This document shows, in pieces, positions 6,984 to 14,455 of a stretch of 22,341 nt of DNA. Made by a program: the position numbers and the translations under genes. The stretch comes from Anammoximicrobium sp032229885. Its GTDB lineage: Bacteria; Planctomycetota; Planctomycetia; Pirellulales; Pirellulaceae. A model generated the notes under the pieces. It was given only the letters and a program-made list of their open reading frames with translations. It ran no database searches and was not told the origin of the DNA. Position 1 is the first letter of the stretch; every line of letters starts with the position of its first letter. The stretch lies in contig JAVYAJ010000060.1 in assembly GCA_032229885.1 (NCBI GenBank), positions 1 through 22,341 of the forward strand, written 5' to 3'.

Positions 6984-8543
6984 TCAGTCGATCGACGATC
7001 CGGACGGGGCGGAGATCGCTTCGGGCGGTGATTGGGGGGCCAGCGTCGGATTGGGCGCAGGCGCGGAGACCGGTGGCAAGCCCGGTTGATCGCTGATCGT
7101 GAAACGCATCGACCAGCCGCCGCCTAAAGCTTTGTAGACAGCCACCAGATTCGTCGCGACCTGGCCGCGGCTCTGCGCCAATGCGTCTTGCTGCTGAACC
7201 GCGGCGCGCTGCGAGTCGAGCACGCGCTGGTAATCGACAACGCCCTGCTCGTACAGCCGCAGGCCGATCTCCAGCGCGCGGAGCACCTCGTGGGTGGCCT
7301 GCTGCAAGGATCGTAGCCGCTGCTGCTCGCTCAGGTAGGCCACGATGGCGTCTTCGGCCTCTTTGTTCGCGACGAGCACGGTGTTCTGGTAACCGAGCAC
7401 GGCCTGTTGAAAGCGGGCGTCTTCGGCTCGGACATGGTTGCGGATGCGCCCATAGTTCAGCAGATTCCAGCGCAGGCCCGGACCCACGCGTCCGCCCAGG
7501 CTGTTCCAGTCGAGCAGATCGCCGAGATGCTCGGCCTCCAACGAGATCGTCCCCGTCAGCGCCAACTGAGGGTAGAACTCGGCTTCGGCGATCCCGATGC
7601 GCGCCGATTGGGCCGCCGCCTGTCGCTCGGCCCGCCGCACGTCCGGCCGGCGACGCAGGAGATCCGCCGGGATCCCAACCACCACCTCGGCAGGCGGGAC
7701 GGGAATGGGATGCGGCTCGTCCAGCATGGCGTCCAGGCTGCCAGGCGGCAACCCCAGCAACAGGTTCAGCCCGTTCTGGATTTGTCGGCGTCCTTGGTCG
7801 AGTCGCGGAATCAGCGATTCGGTGATCGCCAATTCCGCACCGGCCTGCCGCACGTCCAACTCGCCGACCACGCCCTGTTCGAACCGCTTGCGGATGATGT
7901 CGAGCGACGCCCGCTGAATGTCTACATTTTTGCGGGCGTACATCGCCTGTTCTTCGAGGGCCCGCATCTGGATATAGGCCGCCGCCACCTCGCCCTGAAG
8001 CATCACCAACGCATCGTCGAAACCTTCGATTTGCGCATCGAGATTCGCGTCCGCCGCTTCGACCCCCCGTCGGATCTTGCCCCAGATGTCCAGCTCCCAA
8101 GCCATATCGAAGCCGACCGACCAGTCGTCGAACTCGCGATTGCCCGGAAACAGGCCGAACGGATACATGTGGTCGCTGAACTTGCTGCGCGCGTACGCGG
8201 CGTTCATAGCTTGTTGCTGAGGCAGCAGATTGCCGGCCGCGATCCCGCGCAGCGCACGCGCCTCGTGGATGCGAGAGGCCGTGATCTTCAGCGGCAGGTT
8301 CTGGAGATAGGCCGTATAGACCAACTGATCCAGCAGCGGATCGTTGAACACCGTCCACCAGTGACTGTAGTCGGCCGCCTCGGCCCTGACCGCCGGATCG
8401 TTTCCGTCCAGCCAGCGATCGGCCACCGGCGCCGCGGGGCGACAATACTCCGGGCCAACCTTCAAACCGTTATCCCACCACCGGCCCATGCTCGTACAGC
8501 CGACCAGCAGCGAAACCCACACCGCCAGACAGCCGAGAACCAT
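6984..8543 (-). CDS. RND efflux system outer-membrane lipoprotein (NodT/OprM-type outer membrane factor)
   Basis: The 519-residue product has a lipoprotein signal, MVLGCLAVWVSLLVGC, with lipobox LVG-C16. It is followed by the VGPEYCRPAAPV and W...FNDPLLDQLVYTAYLQN pattern of NodT-family outer membrane factors. The two outer-membrane-efflux repeats are present, including the RRPDVRRAERQAAAQSARIG and AEFYPQLALTG stretches typical of OprM/TolC channels. It should form the trimeric exit duct for the fusion protein and RND pump encoded divergently. The frame is open up to 8762. An alternative ATG at 8693 would add 50 residues, but these are Arg/Ser-rich and would displace the lipobox, so 8543 is preferred, though it lacks a clear ribosome binding site. 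The C-terminus is Pro/Ser-rich. Such genes usually follow the RND gene; here the order is divergent. Confidence 0.9.
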   Translation of the reverse strand: MVLGCLAVWVSLLVGCTSMGRWWDNGLKVGPEYCRPAAPVADRWLDGNDPAVRAEAADYSHWWTVFNDPLLDQLVYTAYLQNLPLKITASRIHEARALRGIAAGNLLPQQQAMNAAYARSKFSDHMYPFGLFPGNREFDDWSVGFDMAWELDIWGKIRRGVEAADANLDAQIEGFDDALVMLQGEVAAAYIQMRALEEQAMYARKNVDIQRASLDIIRKRFEQGVVGELDVRQAGAELAITESLIPRLDQGRRQIQNGLNLLLGLPPGSLDAMLDEPHPIPVPPAEVVVGIPADLLRRRPDVRRAERQAAAQSARIGIAEAEFYPQLALTGTISLEAEHLGDLLDWNSLGGRVGPGLRWNLLNYGRIRNHVRAEDARFQQAVLGYQNTVLVANKEAEDAIVAYLSEQQRLRSLQQATHEVLRALEIGLRLYEQGVVDYQRVLDSQRAAVQQQDALAQSRGQVATNLVAVYKALGGGWSMRFTISDQPGLPPVSAPAPNPTLAPQSPPEAISAPSGSSID

Positions 8544-8811
8544 GCCAGAGCGGTTGATCCGCCAAGCCGCGCCGCGAGAAGCCTCGGCCTGGTGGCCCGC
8601 CCGTGCCTTGCACGATTCTCGCGCGCCCGAATCGCGCGTCGGTTGCGAGCGTCCGTGGTGCTTGCTGGGACTGTTGAGCCTGCAACGCCACATCTTTGTC
8701 CCCCTGGCCAACCTGCCCGTGAGCCGCTCCCGAATTACCCCGTCCATCGTTCTATCGTCCAAGCCTCAAAACCGGCATGACCGTAAATTTCCTAAACTAG
8801 ACTGTGCAGTA

Positions 8812-8840
8812 TTGACGAAAATCCGAGCGACATATAGAAT
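8812..8840 (+). promoter_or_regulatory. Sigma70-like promoter of the tetR-MFP-RND operon
   Basis: TTGACG (8812-8817) and TAGAAT (8835-8840) are 17 bases apart, a near-consensus arrangement in otherwise GC-rich DNA. Transcription would begin near 8847, about 55 bases before the tetR start. The inverted repeats at 8840-8866 begin at the last base of the -10 hexamer and cover the start point, so a bound repressor would block it. Confidence 0.6.
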
Positions 8841-8866
8841 GACCGAACGGTCAGTTTTGAAACTGA
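8840..8866. promoter_or_regulatory. Probable TetR operator: two overlapping inverted repeats
   Basis: TGACCG-AA-CGGTCA occupies 8840-8853 with perfect 6-base arms. TCAGTTT-TG-AAACTGA occupies 8851-8866 with perfect 7-base arms. They share the three bases TCA. Palindromes of this size at the start site of a tetR gene are the usual autoregulatory arrangement in this family. Which palindrome binds the local TetR protein cannot be told from sequence. Confidence 0.6.
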
Positions 8867-8903
8867 ATAGTACAATGGAAGGCTAGATGGTCGGGTGAAT
8901 GCA

Positions 8904-9551
8904 ATGGCTACATTGGCAGAACGCCGCAGAGAGCTTCTGGATTCGATGATGAAGCAGGCGGTCTACGAAGGCGCCGTGGCGGTGATGACGAAACACGGGT
9001 TGAACGGGACGACGATGGATCGTGTGGCCGCCGCAACCGGGATGGCCAAAGGCAGTCTATACAACTATTTCCGCAGCAAGCAGGATCTGCTCGAGTTCGT
9101 GCATGATCGGGCCGTCGCGCCGCTGCGCGAGGCGATCGATCAGGTGGTCAATGACGGAGCGAATGCCATCGACAAGCTGACCTCGATCACGCGGATGTGG
9201 CGAGAATACTTGACGAAGCATCAAGCGGTGTTCGAGTTTTTGATCAAGGACATGGCGGCCAAACAGCGACTGCGAACCACCGAGCGGACGGCTCGAGCCA
9301 CGAGCATCGGGCAGATCGCCACGATCTTGCAGCAGGGCGTTCGAGAAGGCTTGTTCCGCCCCATGGACGCCACGGCGGCGGCGGAAATGTTGGTCAGCGC
9401 GGCCATCGGGATGGTGGAACAGGAGTTCGCCGTCGGCCGGACTCGCTCGATCAACGAGGCTGTCGACGCGTTGATGAGCGTCTTTCTGCACGGGCTGTTG
9501 GCCACGCCGCAGGCCGCCGACGCGGCCGTTCGCTCGGTGGGCGAGGGATGA
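8904..9551 (+). CDS. TetR/AcrR-family transcriptional regulator
   Basis: The 215-residue product has an N-terminal TetR DNA-binding domain with helix-turn-helix TTMDRVAAATGMAKGSLYNYFRSKQDLLEF at about residues 36-65, including the near-invariant GSLYNYF recognition-helix segment. The C-terminal half is helical and variable, as expected for a ligand-binding and dimerisation domain. It probably represses its own operon and perhaps the divergent channel gene, being released by a pump substrate. Palindromes at 8840-8866 are the likely site. ATG 8904 is used. A GTG at 8895 would add three residues and is better spaced from GGAAGG (8877-8882), so it is a real alternative. The fusion-protein gene follows 169 bases later on the same strand. 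Confidence 0.93.
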   Translation: MATLAERRRELLDSMMKQAVYEGAVAVMTKHGLNGTTMDRVAAATGMAKGSLYNYFRSKQDLLEFVHDRAVAPLREAIDQVVNDGANAIDKLTSITRMWREYLTKHQAVFEFLIKDMAAKQRLRTTERTARATSIGQIATILQQGVREGLFRPMDATAAAEMLVSAAIGMVEQEFAVGRTRSINEAVDALMSVFLHGLLATPQAADAAVRSVGEG

Positions 9552-9720
9552 GGTCGGTCCGCAGCGCCCGCGCGGCGACGATCGTGGTTGGGTGGACGCA
9601 GCCCGCGCCAAGGGAGTTGGGCGCTGGTCGCCGACACGGGCCATGGCTTTTCCGACGACCGCATTCTCGGGTGGGACCGTTTCCTGAGCAGGCAAGCGCA
9701 GACAATCGGGATTGGACAAC

Positions 9721-11004
9721 ATGCACACGAATCACGAGCTTCGAACCGATACGCCCGAGGCTTCGGCCGCGCGATCTGACGAGAGCGGCAGCGACAGGAT
9801 CGAAACGCGAGCGTGGCCTCGGGCGGCGGGCGTCGCGATCTGCCTGTCGATCCTCGCCGGGATCGGGTTCGGCGTCCATTCGACGTGGCCAGCCACGCAG
9901 ACCGTGGATAGCGGCGAAACGGCGATCAAGGGCGTTCCCGTCGTGCTGACAGCCGCCAGAGAGATGACATTCGAGCGAGCGGTGGTCGTCTCGGGCAACG
10001 TTCAGGCAAAAAACTATGCGCTGATCTCTGCGCGGATGCCCGGCGCGGTGGATATGATCTTTGTCGACCGAGGCGATGCCGTCCAAGCCGGACAGACCAA
10101 ACTGTTCCAGAGCGATGCCTTGAAATTGACCAAGGCGGTCGCCATCGCGCGCCAGGGATTGCAGGTGGCAGAGCTGTCGGTCAAAGAGAAAGAAGCCAAT
10201 CTCGAACAGGTCCAGGCCGGCAGAGAGCAGGCCGAGTCCGATGCCCAGCGGTATCGGGCCTTGGTTCTCGATCATGCGATCCCTAAACAGTTGCACGACC
10301 AGCACGAGACGCGGCTAAAGCAGGCATGCGCGTTGGTTCGGCACGGCGAAGCCCTGTTGGCGTTGGACAAGAGCCGGCTCGAACAGGCGCGTCTGCAGGT
10401 CACGATGGCGGAAAAGGACCTGGCCGACTCGCTGGTGATCGCGCCGATTTCCGGTCGGATCTCGCAGCGATTCCTCGAGCCCGGCGAGATGGCCGCGCCC
10501 GGCACGCCGGTGCTCAAGATCGAGGACCCGTCGCTGCTCGAGGTGTCCGTATTTCTCCCCGAAGAGCACTACGCGCGTGTCGCGCCCGGGCAGACGCAGG
10601 TGCGAATCTCGGTCGCGGGCATCGACGCGGGCGTGCGTCCGGTCACGTACAAGAGTCCGACGGTGAATCCCAAGCTGCGGACGTTCGAGATCAAGGGGCT
10701 GATCGAGTCCCCGCCGGTGGGCATTGCACCGGGTTGTCTGGCCGAAGTCGTCGTCGTGCTCGAGAGCCACCAAGGCCTGGGAATCCCCACCCCGGCCATC
10801 CAACAGCGGGGGGGACGTTCCGTGGTCTTCGTCGTCGAACAGGATCGCGCACACTTGAAACCCGTCCAGCCGGGACTGTCGATGAACGGCTGGACGGAGA
10901 TCGAGGCCCGCGACCTGGCGTCGGGGGGCGCCGTGGTGACGATGGGTCAACAACTGCTGGACGAGGGCACACCCGTGGTCCGTGTCGAGGAGGCGGCGCA
11001 ATGA
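9721..11004 (+). CDS. RND efflux periplasmic adaptor (membrane fusion protein)
   Basis: The 427-residue product has one N-terminal membrane anchor (about 34-52, AAGVAICLSILAGIGFGV) without a lipobox. It continues with the usual adaptor order: a biotinyl-lipoyl half (SGNVQAKNYALISARMPGAVDMIFVDRGDAVQAGQ), a long helical hairpin (about 135-235), the second lipoyl half (LVIAPISGRISQRFLEPGEMAAPGTPVLKI), a beta-barrel (ISVAGIDAGVRPVTYKSP) and a membrane-proximal domain. It links the inner-membrane pump to the outer-membrane channel. ATG 9721 is chosen over the in-frame TTG at 9712; the ribosome binding site is weak. Its TGA overlaps the ATG of the permease gene (ATGA), indicating translational coupling. 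9552-9720 before it holds nothing recognisable. Confidence 0.93.
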   Translation: MHTNHELRTDTPEASAARSDESGSDRIETRAWPRAAGVAICLSILAGIGFGVHSTWPATQTVDSGETAIKGVPVVLTAAREMTFERAVVVSGNVQAKNYALISARMPGAVDMIFVDRGDAVQAGQTKLFQSDALKLTKAVAIARQGLQVAELSVKEKEANLEQVQAGREQAESDAQRYRALVLDHAIPKQLHDQHETRLKQACALVRHGEALLALDKSRLEQARLQVTMAEKDLADSLVIAPISGRISQRFLEPGEMAAPGTPVLKIEDPSLLEVSVFLPEEHYARVAPGQTQVRISVAGIDAGVRPVTYKSPTVNPKLRTFEIKGLIESPPVGIAPGCLAEVVVVLESHQGLGIPTPAIQQRGGRSVVFVVEQDRAHLKPVQPGLSMNGWTEIEARDLASGGAVVTMGQQLLDEGTPVVRVEEAAQ

Positions 11005-14000
11005 ACTTGTCGGAGTTCTCAATTCGCCGACCGGTCGCGATGAGCTGCGTGATCATCGGCCTGACGCTGTTGGGATTGAACGCCTATCGCAAGATGGGTT
11101 TAGAGCTGATGCCCAAGGCGGATATCCCTTATGTGACCGTGGTGACCATTTATCCGGGGGCGTCGCCGGAAGAATTGGAGACGGAGGTCGCCAAGCGGAT
11201 CGAAGACGCGGTCGTGTCCATCGACGGGCTGAAGCACGTCAGTTCGACGTGCATGGAGAACGTCTGCCAGACGCTGCTCGAGTTCCAACTGGACGTAAAC
11301 GTGGACATCGCGGCCACCGACGTCCGCGAGAAGCTCGATCTGATCCGCGCGGATCTGCCCATCGATGTCGAAGACCCGATCATCCAGAAGTTCGACTTCA
11401 ATGCCAAACCGATTGCGACGCTTGCCTTGGTCGGCGATTCGGCCCTGGATGAACTGTACGACTTTGCCGACAACACGTTGCGGGATCGTCTGACCGTGAT
11501 CTCGGGCGTGGCGGACGTGCAATTGATCGGCGGCGCCAAACGGCGCGTGCACATCGAGTTGGACCGGAATCGGCTGGCGGCGCGGAGCCTGAACAGCCTG
11601 CACGTGGTCCAGGCGGTCCAGCAAGCGGTGCGGATGGTGCCCTCGGGCCGCGTCCGCGACCGCGGCACGGAGTACGCCGTCAAGTTCGACGCCGACTATA
11701 AACAGGCGATCGACATCGGCGAGCTGGAAATCGTGAACGAAAACGGGCAACGCTGCCATATCCGCGACGTCGGCCAGGTCTCGATGTCCACCGAAGAGCT
11801 GCGCCAGGCCGCCATGCTGGACGGACGCCCCTGCATCGCCATCAAAGTGGTCAAGAAAGCGGATGCCAACGCCGTCCAGGTCGCCAGTGCGGTCCAGCGG
11901 GCGATGACGGCGCTGAACGCCGAACTGCCCGGGGGCGCCAGCTTGGCCTGGATCGAAGACGACGGGACGTTCGTCGAGGCGAACAACGAGAGTGCATGGG
12001 TCAACGTCGGCCAGGGGATCTTGCTCACCGCGGGCATCCTGTTCTTGTTCCTCTACAACTGGAGCGCCCTGCTGGTCGTCGGCGTCACGATGCCGCTGAC
12101 GATCGTCATCGGCCTGTTCTTCATGCAGATCGTCGGCTATACGCTGAACACGTCCACGCTGCTGGCGATCGGCATGTCGGTGGGCATCCTGGTGACCAAC
12201 TCGATCGTCGTCCTCGAGGCCATTGTCAAGCGGTTGGACGAAACGGGCGATCCGCGCGAGGCCGCGCGGTTGGGAGCCAACGAGGCGTTCATCGCCGTGT
12301 TGGCCAGCGCCGCGACGAACGTCGTCGTCCTGTTTCCTCTGGCCGTGATGAAGACGCGGATCGGCCTGTTCATCGGCCCGTTGGCCATGACGATGTTCAT
12401 CATGACGGTCGTCTCGCTGGCGATCTCCTTTACGCTGACACCGATGCTGTGTTCGCTGCTTCTGAAGCCCCGCGACCAACGCGCGCAGACACTGACCGGA
12501 CGACTCGAGCGAGGCTGGAACCGCGGCTTCGATCGTGTCACGGCCGGCTATCGTCGTCTGCTGCAGTTCAACGAACGAAGCCGCTGGGCCGCAGTGCTGA
12601 CGCTGCTGGCGGTGATCGGGATGTTCCTCCATGCGATCTGGCTGTCCGGACGTTTGGGAACGTCGGCGTTCGCCGAATCGGATCGAGGCGCGGTCTATCT
12701 GCGGCTGGAATTTCCCACACGATACGAGCTTGCCGAGACGATTCGCCGCGTGCAGCAGGCCGAAGACCGTCTGCGGGGGATGCCCGAGTTGCGGCATATC
12801 CTCAGTTCCGTCGGCAAAGTCGAAGCGATCCTCGGACAATCCAGCGAAGGCGTGTACTTGGCGCAGATTCTGCTCAAGTTCTCCGAGCGGACCGAGCGGC
12901 AGACGACGATCGAGCAGATCATGGAGCAGGTGCGCGTGCGCATGGAGGGCTTTCCGGACGCGATCATGGGCGTCAGCCAACCGTCGATCATCGGCGGCCA
13001 GTCCAACCCAGTCGAATTGGAGATTTACGGCGACCGGCTCGACGTCCTGGACGCATTGGCCGTCAAGGCGCACGAGCTGTCCGAGACGATCCCGGGGATC
13101 CTGGATCCGGACACCACCGTTCGCGCAGGCAAGCCGGAAATCCGCGTTCTGCCGCGTCGCGCCGTGCTCAGCGACCTGGGCGTGTCGGCCGTGTCGCTGG
13201 GAATGACGCTGCGAGCCAATCTCGAAGGGATCAAGGCCGGGACGTACAAGCAAGGCGCACGCAGCTATGATATCGTCGTCAAATTGACCGAACAGCCCGG
13301 CAAAGATCAGGTTCGCGAGTTCCAACTGCCGGGAGCGGACGGCCACCCGTTGCTGCTGACCAACGTCAGCCGTGTCGTGGAGAGCCAGATGCCGATCCAG
13401 ATCATCCGCAAGGACAAACGGCGGCTGGCCAAACTGTACACTCAATTGGACGAAACACGCCTGCCCTTAGGCGCAGCGGTCAACCAAATCAGCGCGGCCA
13501 TGGACGAGCAAGCCGGGCTGCCACCGGGGTACGGATACGACTTCGGCGGAACCTACGAATTCATGGCGGAAGGGCAGGCTGGGCTGGCCGAGGCCGGTGT
13601 GCTGTCCATCGTGTTGATCGTGCTTACGCTGGCGGCCATTCTCGAGTCGTTTCGCCAACCGGCGATCATTCTCCTCACGATTCCCCTATCGCTGATCGGC
13701 ACGGCCTGGGCCTTGGCCCTGGCCGGCGAGAGTTTCAGCATCTTTGTGATCATGGGAATCGTGATGATGATGGGCATCGTCGTCAACAACGCGATTCTGA
13801 TCATGGACCAATTCAACGTTCTCGTGCAGCAGGGCGTCTCGCGTCACGAGGCGATGATCCGCGCGTCGTGCGAGCGTTTTCGCCCGATTGTGATGATCAC
13901 GCTCGCGGCGGTCTTGGGCATGCTGCCCTTGGCGGTCAGCCGCGGCATCGGCGCGGAAACCCGCGCGGGCGTCGGCATCGCCTCGGTCGGCGGCATCCTG

Positions 14001-14081
14001 GTCTCCGGCGTGCTGACCCTGATCGTAATGCCCATCGTCTACGACCTGTTCACCCGTCGCTCTGCCCCGACGCACGGTTGA
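11001..14081 (+). CDS. RND efflux permease (AcrB/HAE1-like) with altered proton-relay residues
   Basis: The 1026-residue product has the AcrB-type duplicated layout: an N-terminal segment (FSIRRPVAMSCVIIGLTLLG), a first periplasmic loop, TM2-6, a second periplasmic loop from about 570, and TM8-12. It should be the inner-membrane trimeric pump of this locus. Unusually, TM4 reads GILVTNSIVVLE, so the two AcrB relay aspartates (D407, D408) are T399 and N400. TM10 reads GIVVNNAILIMD, so AcrB K940 is N929. The position of AcrB R971 is kept (R959), but T978 corresponds to I966. Overall length and frame are intact, so this is not decay. Coupling may differ from the classical scheme, or this is a known divergent branch. 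It starts in a 4-base overlap with the adaptor gene. Confidence 0.92.
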   Translation: MNLSEFSIRRPVAMSCVIIGLTLLGLNAYRKMGLELMPKADIPYVTVVTIYPGASPEELETEVAKRIEDAVVSIDGLKHVSSTCMENVCQTLLEFQLDVNVDIAATDVREKLDLIRADLPIDVEDPIIQKFDFNAKPIATLALVGDSALDELYDFADNTLRDRLTVISGVADVQLIGGAKRRVHIELDRNRLAARSLNSLHVVQAVQQAVRMVPSGRVRDRGTEYAVKFDADYKQAIDIGELEIVNENGQRCHIRDVGQVSMSTEELRQAAMLDGRPCIAIKVVKKADANAVQVASAVQRAMTALNAELPGGASLAWIEDDGTFVEANNESAWVNVGQGILLTAGILFLFLYNWSALLVVGVTMPLTIVIGLFFMQIVGYTLNTSTLLAIGMSVGILVTNSIVVLEAIVKRLDETGDPREAARLGANEAFIAVLASAATNVVVLFPLAVMKTRIGLFIGPLAMTMFIMTVVSLAISFTLTPMLCSLLLKPRDQRAQTLTGRLERGWNRGFDRVTAGYRRLLQFNERSRWAAVLTLLAVIGMFLHAIWLSGRLGTSAFAESDRGAVYLRLEFPTRYELAETIRRVQQAEDRLRGMPELRHILSSVGKVEAILGQSSEGVYLAQILLKFSERTERQTTIEQIMEQVRVRMEGFPDAIMGVSQPSIIGGQSNPVELEIYGDRLDVLDALAVKAHELSETIPGILDPDTTVRAGKPEIRVLPRRAVLSDLGVSAVSLGMTLRANLEGIKAGTYKQGARSYDIVVKLTEQPGKDQVREFQLPGADGHPLLLTNVSRVVESQMPIQIIRKDKRRLAKLYTQLDETRLPLGAAVNQISAAMDEQAGLPPGYGYDFGGTYEFMAEGQAGLAEAGVLSIVLIVLTLAAILESFRQPAIILLTIPLSLIGTAWALALAGESFSIFVIMGIVMMMGIVVNNAILIMDQFNVLVQQGVSRHEAMIRASCERFRPIVMITLAAVLGMLPLAVSRGIGAETRAGVGIASVGGILVSGVLTLIVMPIVYDLFTRRSAPTHG

Positions 14082-14134
14082 CTGGACCTGTCGACCGTCG
14101 AATACTCGTATACTCCAACCAACAGGCCCGATGT

Positions 14135-14191
14135 TCACGCCAAGGCGCTGAGTTTTGTTGTTCTGCTCTGCGCCTTTGCGCCTTTGCGTGA
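14135..14191. repeat. Imperfect inverted repeat with long loop after the RND gene
   Basis: TCACGCCAAGGCGC (14135-14148) pairs with GCGCCTTTGCGTGA (14178-14191) with one mismatch around a 29-base loop rich in TTG/CTG. It lies 54 bases after the RND stop. It could end or protect the operon transcript, but it lacks a T-run. The arms look like a dispersed repeat of the CGCAAAGGCGC type. Confidence 0.45.
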
Positions 14192-14237
14192 GATCCTCGC
14201 TCGCTCGAGGAAAGCCCTGGGGAGCAAGAAGCGGTCA

Positions 14238-14349
14238 GCAGTCGGTGATCGGTGCTCGGTGCTCGGTGCCCGGCGATCGGTGCTCGGTGCTCGGTGCTCG
14301 GTGCTCGGCGATCGGTGCTCGGCGATCGGCGATCAGCCGTCGCCGATCG
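14238..14349. repeat. Degenerate heptamer tandem array, 16 units
   Basis: Sixteen 7-base units run head to tail without interruption. The common units are GTGCTCG and GCGATCG, with GTGATCG, GTGCCCG, GCGATCA, GCCGTCG and CCGATCG as variants. The consensus is roughly GYGMTCG. Because 7 is not a multiple of 3, all three frames stay open and give artefactual Ser/Arg/Gly-rich peptides. The array resembles short tandemly repeated heptanucleotide families known from cyanobacteria in form, not in sequence. It separates the converging RND and mnmG genes. Confidence 0.85.
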
Positions 14350-14374
14350 GCGGCGACTCGCCGCCCGTACGGGC
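14349..14374. repeat. Two adjoining palindromes after the heptamer array
   Basis: GGCGGCGA-C-TCGCCGCC (14349-14365, perfect 8-base arms) is followed by the perfect 12-base palindrome GCCCGTACGGGC (14363-14374); they share three bases. GGCGACTCGCCGCC recurs at about 19854-19867, beside the second mosaic repeat. They could form a strong hairpin between the convergent genes, but no T-run follows on either strand. Confidence 0.55.
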
Positions 14375-14455
14375 AACGAGGTAAGTGTACGTGACAAGTT
14401 GGGGGCCGAGAGGTGACGTCTGACAGGCGGCGGATCACAAACCACGAACGACAGA

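Larger units (their letters stand above)
8544..8903. other. Divergent control region between the outer-membrane factor and tetR
   Basis: This 360-base region separates the minus-strand channel gene from the plus-strand tetR gene. The part nearer tetR is AT-richer than its surroundings and contains the promoter and overlapping palindromes listed separately. A lone TGACCG half-site occurs at 8778-8783. No convincing minus-strand promoter was found. Confidence 0.5.

Noticed and set aside
6709..8445. A 578-residue open frame on the minus strand in another frame
   Set aside because: Same-strand shadow of the outer-membrane factor; Arg/Gly-rich, no signal or domain.
11100..13445. A 781-residue open frame on the minus strand
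   Set aside because: Antisense shadow of the RND permease; His/Gln/Asp-rich with no domain features.
14238..14349. Possible CRISPR array
   Set aside because: Units are 7 bases with no spacers and no cas genes nearby; it is a simple tandem array.
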